33,103 nt of DNA, taken from the NCBI GenBank assembly GCA_964244955.1, contig CAXTKQ010000028.1, positions 1 to 33,103 on the forward strand, in the 5' to 3' direction. The DNA comes from Mucilaginibacter_A sp964244955. Lineage in GTDB: Bacteria; Bacteroidota; Bacteroidia; Sphingobacteriales; Sphingobacteriaceae. Below, piece after piece: positions 23,136 through 31,028 of this stretch. Below the pieces are notes generated by a model that saw only the letters and a program-made list of their open reading frames with translations, searched no databases and was not told the DNA's origin. Position numbers and translations under genes: made by a program. Every line of letters begins with the position of its first letter. Within the stretch, counting starts at the first letter, position 1.

Positions 23136-24185
23136 ATGAAACGCATTGTTACCTGCTCGGACGGGACCTGGAACAGGCCCAACGAAACCTACAAGGGAAA
23201 ACGGGTAACCACCAATGTGCAAAAAATTTTTGAAGCGATTTGCAACAGCGACGACCGGCAAATAGCACAAATCAAGTTTTATGACGAAGGCATTGGTTCG
23301 GACGGTTCCTGGTTTTCGAGGCGGATGGACGGTGCCACCGGAAAAGGCATTGACGACAATATCCTGAGCGCTTACAAATTTATTTTATGGAACTACGAAC
23401 CGAACGACGAACTTTATTTGTTTGGTTTTAGCCGGGGCGCCTACACGGCAAGAAGTTTGGCCGGGTTGATCCGTAATTGCGGCATCCTTAAAAACAATGA
23501 TTTATCACTGATAAAAGAAGCATACCGCATTTACCGCGACCGTAATTTTGTTACCGACCCGAACGGGGAAGAGGCGATGGCTTTTAAGCAAAAATACAGT
23601 TACTACAACCTGCGCATCAAATTCATTGGTGTTTGGGATACGGTTGGCGCGCTCGGGATCCCGTCGCGCTGGTTCCAGTGGTACAACAATAAAAAATACC
23701 AGTTTCATGACACCAAGCTCAGCAGCATTACAGACTACGCTTACCAAGCATTGGCCATTGATGAAAAACGGAGCAATTTTACGCCAACTTTATGGGAAAA
23801 AAGCGATAAAGTGGTGCGCGGCGAAGTGCAGCAGGTGATGGAACAGGTTTGGTTTCCGGGCGTGCATTCCAACATTGGCGGCGGTTACCCGGATGCAGGT
23901 TTGAGCGACCTTGCCTTAAATTGGATGGTAAACAAAGCAAAAGCCGCAGGCTTGGGTTTTGAAAAGAAGTATTTGAACGAGCATTTAAAACCCGATGCAG
24001 CGGGAACTTTGTACAATTCTAAAGTCTTTCCCTTTAATTTACTGCCGGATTATCTTCGCCCGGTTTGTAAAAACCCTTTGGCAAACGAATTGGTGAACGG
24101 GGCCGCTTTTGAAAGAATGAAAACTGTGCCTGGTTACCAGCCCCAAAATTTAGCAGGATTGGCTTCACAACAAAGTGTTGCTTAA
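23136..24185 (+). CDS. DUF2235 alpha/beta-hydrolase (Tle1-like phospholipase fold)
   Basis: This 349-residue protein begins MKRIVTCSDGTWNRP, the DUF2235 opening. The nucleophile elbow is GFSRGAY with Ser99, the acid is probably Asp168 (IGVWDTVGA), and the His is His244 in GVHSNIGGGY. DUF2235 includes type VI secretion Tle1 phospholipases and uncharacterised cytoplasmic hydrolases. No secretion genes lie here, so an effector role is not supported. There is no signal peptide. It follows the small membrane protein gene by 11 nt. A dispersed-motif copy encodes Leu-Ile-Lys-Glu-Ala near residue 126. Confidence 0.88.
   Translation: MKRIVTCSDGTWNRPNETYKGKRVTTNVQKIFEAICNSDDRQIAQIKFYDEGIGSDGSWFSRRMDGATGKGIDDNILSAYKFILWNYEPNDELYLFGFSRGAYTARSLAGLIRNCGILKNNDLSLIKEAYRIYRDRNFVTDPNGEEAMAFKQKYSYYNLRIKFIGVWDTVGALGIPSRWFQWYNNKKYQFHDTKLSSITDYAYQALAIDEKRSNFTPTLWEKSDKVVRGEVQQVMEQVWFPGVHSNIGGGYPDAGLSDLALNWMVNKAKAAGLGFEKKYLNEHLKPDAAGTLYNSKVFPFNLLPDYLRPVCKNPLANELVNGAAFERMKTVPGYQPQNLAGLASQQSVA
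23512..23523 (+). repeat. Dispersed motif copy TAAAAGAAGCAT (in CDS)
   Basis: Exact copy on the coding strand of the DUF2235 gene, encoding Ile-Lys-Glu-Ala. Confidence 0.8.
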
Positions 24186-24196
24186 AAAAACACCGG

Positions 24197-24208
24197 TAAA
24201 AGAAGCAT
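24197..24208 (+). repeat. Dispersed motif copy TAAAAGAAGCAT after the DUF2235 gene
   Basis: Exact copy 11 nt past the stop, flanked CACCGG and TGCCGC; CGG and CCG can pair. Confidence 0.9.
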
Positions 24209-24234
24209 TGCCGCAGGCCCTAAATTTACAGGCA

Positions 24235-24246
24235 TAAAAGAAGCAT
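24235..24246 (+). repeat. Second dispersed motif copy in the same spacer
   Basis: Exact copy 38 bp after the previous one in the same orientation, flanked ACAGGCA as at 18900 but without the matching right arm. The remainder of the 294-bp spacer 24186-24479 shows no convincing gene or promoter. Confidence 0.9.
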
Positions 24247-24479
24247 TATAAATTATTACGACAGAAATTGAAACAGGCATTTTTCCTGCAAAATTTATTT
24301 TGGCAACCAGTCGTCCTTTCGTTTGCTGGTGCGTTGAAGATTAACATTATCCCAATCAAGTCAAAAATAAACTTCTTATATTTAAGGATTATAAACCAGC
24401 CCAGCCTAACTTGCTACAATTATTGCAACACTATTAGTTTGTTAGCGTAGAAGCAACGGTATGAATATCAAAGCCTAAA

Positions 24480-26180
24480 ATGTCTAATTTGCATATCCGC
24501 CCTTATATTTTAACTGTTACGGCCACCTGGCACTATCCTGTTGCCGGTATTGTTTTTATGCTGGCAGTTGTGCTTTTCGCTTATCTGCAATTTAAAAAAA
24601 TATACAAAAAGCAAGCAATTGCAGAAGCCAATGAAAAGGCAAGCGAAGCAAAACGGAAGGAAAACGAAAAACTTTTGCAGGCTGTAATAGATAATTGTCC
24701 GGTAAATATTTTTTTAAAAGATACCAACTCGCGCTATACGCTGGTTAACAAAAACATAACCCAAGCATTAAAATTAGAATATAAAGACTTTATAGGCAAA
24801 ACACAAATGGAGGCATTCGGGCATCTCCATGCGGAATTTGTTTTAGAAAGCGAAGACGAAGTGCTGAAAGAAGGCAAGGTGCATGAATCAAAACAATGGT
24901 TGAACGTTGACGGCGAAAGCAGGTGTTTTTTAACAACTAAATTTCCTTTGTTTACCGGGCAGGGCACCATATTTGGGCTCGGCGGGATTGCCACAGATAT
25001 TACCGAACAAAATAAGTATGAGGTTGAATTGCTGAAGGCACGCGAAACCTCCGAAGCTGCCAAAAATTCGCAGCAACTTTTTTTGGCCAACATGAGCCAT
25101 GAGATCAGGACGCCAATGAACGGTATTATCGGTATGTCAAACCTGCTTGAGGCCACACCGCTGAACGAAGATCAAAAAGATTATGTAAACGTGATTAAGC
25201 AGTCGTCGAACATATTGATGCTGCTGATCAACGATATCCTGGACGTTTCTAAAATGCAGGCCGGGATGCTGAGGCTGGAAAAAATACCTTTCGAGGTAAG
25301 GGAATCCGTGAAACACATCTACCTCAGCTACAAACCTTTGGCCGATGAAATGGGCATTTATTTACATTGCCACGTTGACCCTTTGATCCCCGAATATTTA
25401 TTGGGCGACCCATTGCGCTTAAACCAGATCATTTCTAACCTGGTAAACAATGCCATTAAATTTACTGTCCAAGGCGGTGTAAATGTTGATGTCGGCGCTG
25501 TAGAAACCGAAAGCGGTTCATTTGAACTTAAAATTGTAGTGGCCGATACCGGAATTGGCATTCCACCGGATAAAACCCAAGCTGTTTTTGAAAGTTTTAC
25601 CCAAAGCAGCAGCAGCACAACCCGGAAATACGGCGGTACAGGCTTGGGCTTGGCAATCGTAAAAGAACTGGTAGAACTGCAAAACGGCACAATAAATTTA
25701 GTTACCAAGCTGAATGTGGGCAGCACTTTTACGGTGGTAATCCCGTTTGAAAAAGCGGTTGCAGCAAAAAACCAGTTGCGGCAAAGCATACAACTACAAA
25801 AATTTTCTTCCTTAAAAAATAAAAAAGTTTTGGTGGTAGAAGATAACCTGATTAACCAAAAAGTGGCGCGCCAGATTTTGTTGAACGCTGATTTAGGCGT
25901 AGTTGACATTGCCGATAATGGCTTTATTGCTTTGGAAATGCTGCAAAATGCTGCTTACGATGCTGTTTTAAGGGACTTGCAAAGGCCGGAGATTGACGGC
26001 TTAGAAACCAGTCGCCGCATCCGAAACGATTTGAAACTAACGCTGCCCATTATTGCGCTTACCGCTTCCGTTTTGTCAGAAAACCAGGAAATTTGTTTTA
26101 ATGCCGGCATGAACGATTACATCACCAAGCCATTCTTGCCATCAGAACTGCTGCACAAACTTTCCGTTTTGCTGCAATAA
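24480..26180 (+). CDS. Hybrid sensor histidine kinase (PAS-HisKA-HATPase-receiver)
   Basis: This 566-residue kinase has one N-terminal membrane helix (about 20-37) and a coiled segment. A PAS domain follows (about 64-178; AVIDNCPVNIFLKDTNSRYTL, ending ATDITEQ). HisKA has the phospho-acceptor His207 in FLANMSHEIRTPMNG. The ATPase domain has LVNNAIKFT, DTGIGIPP and GGTGLGLAI. The C-terminal receiver (about 448-566) has the acidic pair in VVEDN, the acceptor Asp499, Thr528 and Lys in ITKPF. The segment usually written LMDLQMPEMDG reads LRDLQRPEIDG, with Arg at both Met sites. No regulator gene is adjacent and the signal is unknown. Confidence 0.95.
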   Translation: MSNLHIRPYILTVTATWHYPVAGIVFMLAVVLFAYLQFKKIYKKQAIAEANEKASEAKRKENEKLLQAVIDNCPVNIFLKDTNSRYTLVNKNITQALKLEYKDFIGKTQMEAFGHLHAEFVLESEDEVLKEGKVHESKQWLNVDGESRCFLTTKFPLFTGQGTIFGLGGIATDITEQNKYEVELLKARETSEAAKNSQQLFLANMSHEIRTPMNGIIGMSNLLEATPLNEDQKDYVNVIKQSSNILMLLINDILDVSKMQAGMLRLEKIPFEVRESVKHIYLSYKPLADEMGIYLHCHVDPLIPEYLLGDPLRLNQIISNLVNNAIKFTVQGGVNVDVGAVETESGSFELKIVVADTGIGIPPDKTQAVFESFTQSSSSTTRKYGGTGLGLAIVKELVELQNGTINLVTKLNVGSTFTVVIPFEKAVAAKNQLRQSIQLQKFSSLKNKKVLVVEDNLINQKVARQILLNADLGVVDIADNGFIALEMLQNAAYDAVLRDLQRPEIDGLETSRRIRNDLKLTLPIIALTASVLSENQEICFNAGMNDYITKPFLPSELLHKLSVLLQ

Positions 26181-26200
26181 ACAGTTGTTTTTTTATTGCA

Positions 26201-26212
26201 ATGCTTCTTTTA
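26201..26212 (-). repeat. Dispersed motif copy TAAAAGAAGCAT after the kinase gene
   Basis: Exact copy 20 nt past the kinase stop, after a T7 run, flanked on its 5' side by ATACCGG, as at 14902. Confidence 0.9.
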
Positions 26213-26290
26213 CCGGTATAAATTCATGGAGAATCTTGCAAACAATAATTGAGCATTTTCTTTATAACTTGTAATTAGAACAACCAAAAT

Positions 26291-26650
26291 ATGGCAACAA
26301 ACAACCTTAGCAACAGCGGCGAAGAACTTCCGTTAAGCACAACCGGAGAACCGACAGACCAATTAGCACCGGAAGAAGATGACGATTTTGAAGATGACGA
26401 TGAAATGGACGACGAGGATGATACAGAACTGGATTCTGACCTATCGGATTTTGACAACGAGCCGATGGACGACGACGAAGACCTGGATGAAGATGAAGTA
26501 AAGCGCTTGTTTCCGGGAGAAGACACGTACAGCGGGGATAACGAGGACGACGACGAACCTTATGAAGGCATCCGCCATGGCGACGAAGAGGACGAAGGTT
26601 TGGTTGACGATAACATGAGTGGCATGCCGGTAATCCCATCGCCGTCATAA
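26291..26650 (+). CDS. Strongly acidic low-complexity protein, unknown
   Basis: About 50 of 119 residues are Asp or Glu and only about three are basic; the acid runs (EEDDDFEDDDEMDDEDD and others) span residues 28-107. There is no signal peptide or membrane segment and it is probably disordered. It could be a nucleic-acid mimic, a chaperone-like or ion-binding protein, but no function can be assigned. Reading frames on the other strand here are its shadows, since GA-rich codons leave them open. A good terminator follows, so it is a monocistronic unit. Confidence 0.7.
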   Translation: MATNNLSNSGEELPLSTTGEPTDQLAPEEDDDFEDDDEMDDEDDTELDSDLSDFDNEPMDDDEDLDEDEVKRLFPGEDTYSGDNEDDDEPYEGIRHGDEEDEGLVDDNMSGMPVIPSPS

Positions 26651-26682
26651 TTATTTTTTGTTTTTAAAAAGATAAAGTAGTG

Positions 26683-26712
26683 AAGCAGGTTTCAAAACAA
26701 TCTGCTTTTTTT
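26683..26712 (+). terminator. Rho-independent terminator of the acidic protein gene
   Basis: AAGCAG (26683-26688) pairs with CTGCTT (26702-26707), extendable by a G-T and two A-T pairs. It is followed by a T-run to 26712. Confidence 0.85.
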
Positions 26713-26718
26713 GTGCCA

Positions 26719-26730
26719 TAAAAACAGCAT
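26719..26730 (+). repeat. Dispersed motif AC-variant TAAAAACAGCAT
   Basis: Exact AC variant directly downstream of the terminator, flanked TGCCA and GGGCA, which pair with one bulged G. Confidence 0.75.
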
Positions 26731-26778
26731 GGGCAGGTTTATCAAAACCCAAACAAAACGCTTTTGAACCTAAAAGCT

Positions 26779-26786
26779 TACCTTTG
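26779..26786 (+). promoter_or_regulatory. Predicted -7 box of the M16 peptidase operon
   Basis: TACCTTTG matches TAnnTTTG exactly; the leader would be about 30 nt to the ATG at 26821. Confidence 0.55.
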
Positions 26787-26820
26787 TGTTTTGGTTTTTA
26801 AAGATGATTTTAGGATAATT

Positions 26821-28080
26821 ATGGTCAGGTTTAACAGGTTTACACTTTCTAATGGTTTAAAAGTGCTGGTTCATGAGGATAAAACAACACCAATGGCCGT
26901 GGTTAATGTTTTGTACGATGTTGGCGCAAGGGATGAAAACCCCGAACAAACCGGTTTTGCGCATTTGTTTGAACATTTGATGTTTGGCGGATCAGAAAAC
27001 ATCCCGGCTTATGATGAACCGCTGCAACGCGTGGGCGGCGAGAACAATGCTTTTACCAGCAATGATATTACCAATTATTACATTACGCTTCCGGCTGTCA
27101 ATATCGAAACTGCTTTTTGGCTGGAAAGCGACCGGATGCTTAACCTGGCTTTCAGCGAAAAAAGTTTGGAAGTGCAGCGCAACGTGGTTTCCGAAGAGTT
27201 TAAACAACGGTATTTAAACCAGCCTTACGGCGATGTTTGGTTAAAATTGCGCCCTTTGGTTTATAAAAAGCATCCATACCAATGGGCAACCATCGGCAAA
27301 GAACTTTCGCATATAGAAAACGCAAAAATTGAAGATGTAAAAGCATTCTTCAAAAAACACTACAACCCGCAAAACGCTATTTTGGTTGTGGGCGGCGATG
27401 TATCTACGGCGCAGGTTAAGGCTTTGGCAAAAAAATGGTTTGAACCAATCCCGCAGGGCGAAAAATACCACCGAAACTTGCCGCAGGAACCCGAACAAAC
27501 CGAAGCAAGGAGCGAAACGGTTACGGCAAAAGTACCGCTGAACAGTTTGTACATCGCCTTTCATGCTCCGGGAAGAACGGAAGCGGCAAGTTACCCAACG
27601 GAATTATTGGTTGACATCCTTTCGCGTGGCAATTCCTCCCGTTTGTACCGCACGTTGCTGAAAGAGAAACAATTGTTCAGCGATATCAACGCTTATTTGT
27701 CGGGCAGTTTAGATACCGCAGTGCTGGTGGTTGAAGGAAAACCGCTCGAAAATATCAGCATAGAACAGGCAGGAGCAGCGGTTTGGGAAGAACTGGAAAA
27801 GTTTAAAAACGAACTGGTGCCAGAGGAAGAACTGACGAAGGTGAGGAACAAAACGGAATCAACCATGGTTTTTACAGAAATGTCTTTGCTGGAAAAAGCC
27901 ATGAACCTGGCCTACTTTGAGCTGATGGGCGATGCCGAAAACCTGAACCACGAAACCGAAAAGTACCTGGCCGTAACGGCAGAAGACATCAGGGAACAAG
28001 CCCAAAAAATTTTCCGCAAAGAAAATTCATCAACCTTGATTTATTTGGCAGAAGAAGTTGCCGAAAACGTAAGTGCCTGA
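26821..28080 (+). CDS. M16 zinc metallopeptidase, catalytic subunit
   Basis: The protein is 419 residues from the ATG at 26821; the longer in-frame start at 26764 lies upstream of the promoter box. The inverted zinc motif HxxEH is HLFEH (His48, Glu51, His52), and the third ligand is probably Glu125 in NVVSEEFKQRY. There is no signal peptide, so it is probably cytoplasmic. M16B peptidases work as pairs of a catalytic and a non-catalytic subunit enclosing a peptide chamber, and the next gene supplies the second. The substrate is unknown. Confidence 0.94.
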   Translation: MVRFNRFTLSNGLKVLVHEDKTTPMAVVNVLYDVGARDENPEQTGFAHLFEHLMFGGSENIPAYDEPLQRVGGENNAFTSNDITNYYITLPAVNIETAFWLESDRMLNLAFSEKSLEVQRNVVSEEFKQRYLNQPYGDVWLKLRPLVYKKHPYQWATIGKELSHIENAKIEDVKAFFKKHYNPQNAILVVGGDVSTAQVKALAKKWFEPIPQGEKYHRNLPQEPEQTEARSETVTAKVPLNSLYIAFHAPGRTEAASYPTELLVDILSRGNSSRLYRTLLKEKQLFSDINAYLSGSLDTAVLVVEGKPLENISIEQAGAAVWEELEKFKNELVPEEELTKVRNKTESTMVFTEMSLLEKAMNLAYFELMGDAENLNHETEKYLAVTAEDIREQAQKIFRKENSSTLIYLAEEVAENVSA

Positions 28081-28091
28081 TTTTTTACCGA

Positions 28092-28103
28092 TAAAAGAAG
28101 TAT
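28092..28103 (+). repeat. Dispersed motif copy TAAAAGAAGTAT at a start codon
   Basis: Exact T-variant filling the 21-bp gap between the two M16 genes. Its last AT are the first two bases of the second gene's ATG. Confidence 0.85.
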
Positions 28104-29373
28104 GTTAGATAGAACTGTTGCGCCTGATTTTCATGCAGTTGAAGAATTGGCTTTGATCGAGCCGCAGAAAATTGTGTTGGAAAACGGCTGTAAAATATTT
28201 TCGTTCCACTCGGACGAGCAGGATTTGGTGCGAATAGAATGGATTTTTAATAACCTGTGCTTTCATCCCCAAAAACCGCTTTTAAACGTTACGGTAAACA
28301 CCTTGCTTACCGAAGGGACGAAAACCCGGACTACGGCACAAATTTCGGCCGAAATTGATTTTTACGGTGCTTTTTTGCAGGTAGAACACAGTGCAGACCA
28401 ATCGCAGGTTACGCTTTATACCCTGAACAAACACCTGAAAGCCGTTTTGCCGGTGCTGAAAGATATTTTGACCGGTTCGGTTTTTCCGGAAAAAGAACTG
28501 CAAACATACATCCGCAACCAGCAGCAAAAGTTGCAGGTGCATTTGCAAAAAAACGATGTTATCTGCAGGCGGAATTTTAATAAAGCTTTGTACAACGGCA
28601 CCATTTATGGTTATACAGCCGAATTGGAAGATTATGGCCAGATTAAGTTGGAAGATTTGCGGCTGCATTTTGAGCAGCAATACCAGCCTGCCAATTGTAC
28701 AATTGTGGTGGCCGGTAAAGCGGATAAAAACATCATTGGCCTGATTTCGGATACTTTTGACGATTGGCAAAACACGATTACGGCCGATTTTATGCAGCCA
28801 GAATTAGACAAAGTACCAGGCGAATTACTGTTTATCGAAAAACCAGAGGCTTTGCAATCCGCTATTCGTTTGGGCACGGCTACCATCAACCGCAAACATC
28901 CTGATTTTCCCGGCCTGCAAGTTTTGAACACGGTTTTGGGCGGTTATTTTGGTTCGAGGCTGATGAACAATATTCGCGAAGACAAAGGTTATACGTATGG
29001 TATCGGCTCGGCAGTTGCTTCCTACAAAAACACCGGGACGTTTTTTATTGCCACCGAAGTTGGGGCCGAAGTTTGCAAAGCGGCCGTACAGGAAATCGAG
29101 AAAGAAATTAACCTGCTAAAAACAGTACCGATCGGGCAAGATGAACTTTCTTTGGTCAGAAATTTTATGATGGGTGCCTTGCTTGGCAGCCTGGAAAATA
29201 TTTTCTCCCACGCTGATAAGTTCAAAAATGTTTATTTCTCCGGTTTGGATTATACTTATTATCAACTATATACCAAAACCGTTCAGCATATTACTTCTGA
29301 AAAATTGCAGGTTTTGGCCAATGCGTATTTGGATTTTGAAGATTTTGTAAAAGTGATTGTCGGGAAATATTGA
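28102..29373 (+). CDS. M16 peptidase, non-catalytic partner subunit
   Basis: This 423-residue M16-fold protein lacks HxxEH: the corresponding region reads NVTVNTLLTEGTKTRT. It keeps the C-terminal substrate-binding Arg/Tyr segment (SRLMNNIREDKGYTYGIGSA). It is therefore the expected partner of the preceding catalytic subunit, 21 nt away. The initiating ATG lies within a dispersed-motif copy; a true start slightly downstream cannot be excluded, although no better ATG is near. Confidence 0.92.
   Translation: MLDRTVAPDFHAVEELALIEPQKIVLENGCKIFSFHSDEQDLVRIEWIFNNLCFHPQKPLLNVTVNTLLTEGTKTRTTAQISAEIDFYGAFLQVEHSADQSQVTLYTLNKHLKAVLPVLKDILTGSVFPEKELQTYIRNQQQKLQVHLQKNDVICRRNFNKALYNGTIYGYTAELEDYGQIKLEDLRLHFEQQYQPANCTIVVAGKADKNIIGLISDTFDDWQNTITADFMQPELDKVPGELLFIEKPEALQSAIRLGTATINRKHPDFPGLQVLNTVLGGYFGSRLMNNIREDKGYTYGIGSAVASYKNTGTFFIATEVGAEVCKAAVQEIEKEINLLKTVPIGQDELSLVRNFMMGALLGSLENIFSHADKFKNVYFSGLDYTYYQLYTKTVQHITSEKLQVLANAYLDFEDFVKVIVGKY
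29117..29128 (+). repeat. Dispersed motif, AC-variant TAAAAACAGTAC (in CDS)
   Basis: One mismatch, in the second M16 gene, encoding Leu-Lys-Thr-Val-Pro like the copy at 19537. Confidence 0.4.
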
Positions 29374-29385
29374 TTTAAGTTGAAG

Positions 29386-29415
29386 CAGGAATGCTTCTTT
29401 TACCCCTATTTTTTT
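29386..29415 (+). repeat. Dispersed motif copy between convergent genes, terminator-like
   Basis: TAAAAGAAGCAT on the minus strand (29391-29402). AGGGGT and ATTCCT can pair around it on that strand, with two wobbles. A T7 run follows on the plus strand (29409-29415), so it may help end the M16 transcript. It fills most of the 46-bp spacer to ccmB. Confidence 0.7.
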
Positions 29416-29419
29416 GGTG

Positions 29420-30103
29420 TCAATCGCGCCACAAATACGGAAACAAAACCAGCGAAGTAGCCACAACAATGATATTGATGGCGGCCAGCACGATTATATC
29501 GTGCAGGCTTGCGCTTCTTTCGATGCCGTCCATCGCGTTTTTCGAAAATCGAACTAAAATTAAAATTACCGGGATGATGATCGGAAAACACAAAATCGCC
29601 ATCAGCGTTCCGTTGTTCCCGGCTTTGGAAGCAATGGCCGAAAGCATCGTAAAAACCATCGAAAAACTAATGCTTCCGCTTAAAACCGCCAAGAAGTAAT
29701 AAAGCGGGTCGCCCAACGAGTTTTTAAAGAACAGCAGGTAAACCAAAAGTGCCAGCGTACTCAGCAACATCATCAGCAAGCAATTGTAAATAATTTTTGC
29801 CAGGATGATGGCTTTTGCACTTGCTATCGTATAAAAATAAAGCAACCGGCTGCTGCTTTCCTGCATAAAACTTTTGGCAATCGCATTTACCGAAGCAAAC
29901 AGCAGGATGATCCAGAACAAAACGTTCCAAACAATGGGATAACCGGCGCTGCCAACAAAACCCGGCGACAAGTTAAAAGCGATATAACACACAAAAACGG
30001 TAGAAACCACATAAAGCAACACACCATTGAACGCGTATTTGGAACGCCATTCCAGCAAAACCTCTTTCTTCAGCAAAAATTTTACTTGATTGAATAAATC
30101 CAT
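29420..30103 (-). CDS. ccmB: Heme exporter CcmB (ABC permease, cytochrome c maturation)
   Basis: This 227-residue integral membrane protein has six hydrophobic helices and the CcmB opening MDLFNQVKFLLKKEVLLEWRSKYAFNG. It is the permease of the CcmAB complex, which acts in releasing holo-CcmE during c-type cytochrome maturation. The start at 30103 is preferred over an in-frame TTG at 30127 because a perfect -7 box lies between them. ccmA, ccmC and the other ccm genes are not in the window; ccmC often follows ccmB, but here it does not. Confidence 0.9.
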   Translation of the reverse strand: MDLFNQVKFLLKKEVLLEWRSKYAFNGVLLYVVSTVFVCYIAFNLSPGFVGSAGYPIVWNVLFWIILLFASVNAIAKSFMQESSSRLLYFYTIASAKAIILAKIIYNCLLMMLLSTLALLVYLLFFKNSLGDPLYYFLAVLSGSISFSMVFTMLSAIASKAGNNGTLMAILCFPIIIPVILILVRFSKNAMDGIERSASLHDIIVLAAINIIVVATSLVLFPYLWRD

Positions 30104-30109
30104 CGGCAG

Positions 30110-30117
30110 CAAATATA
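30110..30117 (-). promoter_or_regulatory. Predicted -7 box of ccmB (leaderless)
   Basis: TATATTTG on the minus strand, ending 6 nt before the ATG. Confidence 0.6.
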
Positions 30118-30145
30118 ACCAAGGCAAATGGCTTTAAATTATTTT

Positions 30146-30153
30146 TATATTTG
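30146..30153 (+). promoter_or_regulatory. Predicted -7 box of ogt (leaderless)
   Basis: TATATTTG, the same octamer as for ccmB, ending 3 nt before the ATG at 30157. The two boxes are 28 bp apart on opposite strands. Confidence 0.6.
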
Positions 30154-30156
30154 AAG

Positions 30157-30639
30157 ATGCACGCACATTACCGCTCGCCGATTGGAATTATTAAAGTTGA
30201 AGAAACCGAAGGCAAAATCTGTGCAATCTCTGTTTTGGATGAAGAAACGGAGATGATTGAACCGCAAACCGAAGTTTTAGAATCAGCCGTTTTGCAGTTG
30301 CACGAATATTTTGCTGGTAAAAGAAGCCTATTTGATTTACCGGTTGAACAATCCGGAACGCCTTTTCAGCAACAGGTTTGGCAGCAATTGGGCAAGGTTG
30401 AATTCGGGAAAACGCAAAGTTATTTACAGATGGCCAATGATTTTGGCAACCCTTTGGCCATTCGCGCCATTGCTTCGGCCAACGGCAAAAACAAATTGTG
30501 GATCGTGGTTCCCTGCCATCGTATTATCGGTAAAAACGGTGAGTTAACGGGTTATGCCGGTGGTTTATGGCGAAAAAAATGGCTGCTGCAACATGAAGCA
30601 AAAATGGTTGGCAAAGCACAAACGGAATTGATTTTTTAA
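30157..30639 (+). CDS. ogt: Methylated-DNA--[protein]-cysteine S-methyltransferase
   Basis: This 160-residue protein takes methyl groups from O6-methylguanine onto Cys120 in the active-site segment IVVPCHRIIG, in a suicide repair reaction. The helix-turn-helix region QSYLQMANDFGNPLAIRAIASANGKN and the C-terminal GYAGGLWRKKWLL are canonical. The start at 30157 is preferred; a TTG 6 nt earlier lies in the -7 box. A motif-like sequence (TAAAAGAAGC followed by C, 30319-30329) encodes Gly-Lys-Arg-Ser-Leu. Confidence 0.95.
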   Translation: MHAHYRSPIGIIKVEETEGKICAISVLDEETEMIEPQTEVLESAVLQLHEYFAGKRSLFDLPVEQSGTPFQQQVWQQLGKVEFGKTQSYLQMANDFGNPLAIRAIASANGKNKLWIVVPCHRIIGKNGELTGYAGGLWRKKWLLQHEAKMVGKAQTELIF

Positions 30640-30657
30640 TTGCTAAAAAACAGGCGA

Positions 30658-30669
30658 TAAAAGAAGTAT
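30658..30669 (+). repeat. Dispersed motif copy TAAAAGAAGTAT after ogt
   Basis: Exact T-variant 18 nt past the ogt stop, flanked ACAGGCG and a T7 run, so it may also act in termination. Confidence 0.85.
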
Positions 30670-30733
30670 TTTTTTCTGCTTAAAACTTAAACTTGATTAG
30701 CTGTTTTTATAAAGAGTAACTACAACCAAAAAC

Positions 30734-31024
30734 ATGAATCAATATTTAATAAACGCATTAGATTTTACAGATGAAAACGCGTTGGAAAGAAGGATGCAAG
30801 CCCGGCCGGCGCATTTGGAAAGTGTAAAAGAAGCCAAAAACAAAGGCCATTATTTAATTGGCGGCGCTTTATTAAACGAACACCGGCAGATGATTGGTTC
30901 GGCCATGATCGTACAGTTTGAAACACCGGAAGCTTTGCAGGAATGGCTCAACAATAACCCTTACATTAAAGGTGAAGTTTGGGACCGGATCGAAATCAAG
31001 CCTTTTAAAGTCGCTGAAATTTAG
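30734..31024 (+). CDS. YciI-family protein
   Basis: This 96-residue ferredoxin-like alpha/beta protein has the YciI marks ARPAHLESVKEAKNKGHYLIGGAL, with the conserved His27, then GSAMIVQFETPEALQEWLNNNPY. YciI proteins are small dimeric enzymes of uncertain reaction. It is a single gene between two copies of the dispersed motif. Confidence 0.92.
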   Translation: MNQYLINALDFTDENALERRMQARPAHLESVKEAKNKGHYLIGGALLNEHRQMIGSAMIVQFETPEALQEWLNNNPYIKGEVWDRIEIKPFKVAEI

Positions 31025-31028
31025 GGGA

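Noticed and set aside
23136..24185. Type VI secretion effector call for the DUF2235 protein
   Set aside because: No vgrG, hcp, PAAR or other secretion gene is in the window and DUF2235 is functionally mixed.
24268..24450. 60-residue reading frame in the kinase upstream region
   Set aside because: Low-complexity, no promoter or recognisable features, and lies in A+T-rich spacer where such frames are expected.
26275..26648. Ser-rich and Arg-rich reading frames on the minus strand opposite the acidic protein
   Set aside because: These are shadows of GAT/GAC/GAA codons; they lack promoters and start/stop contexts that fit.
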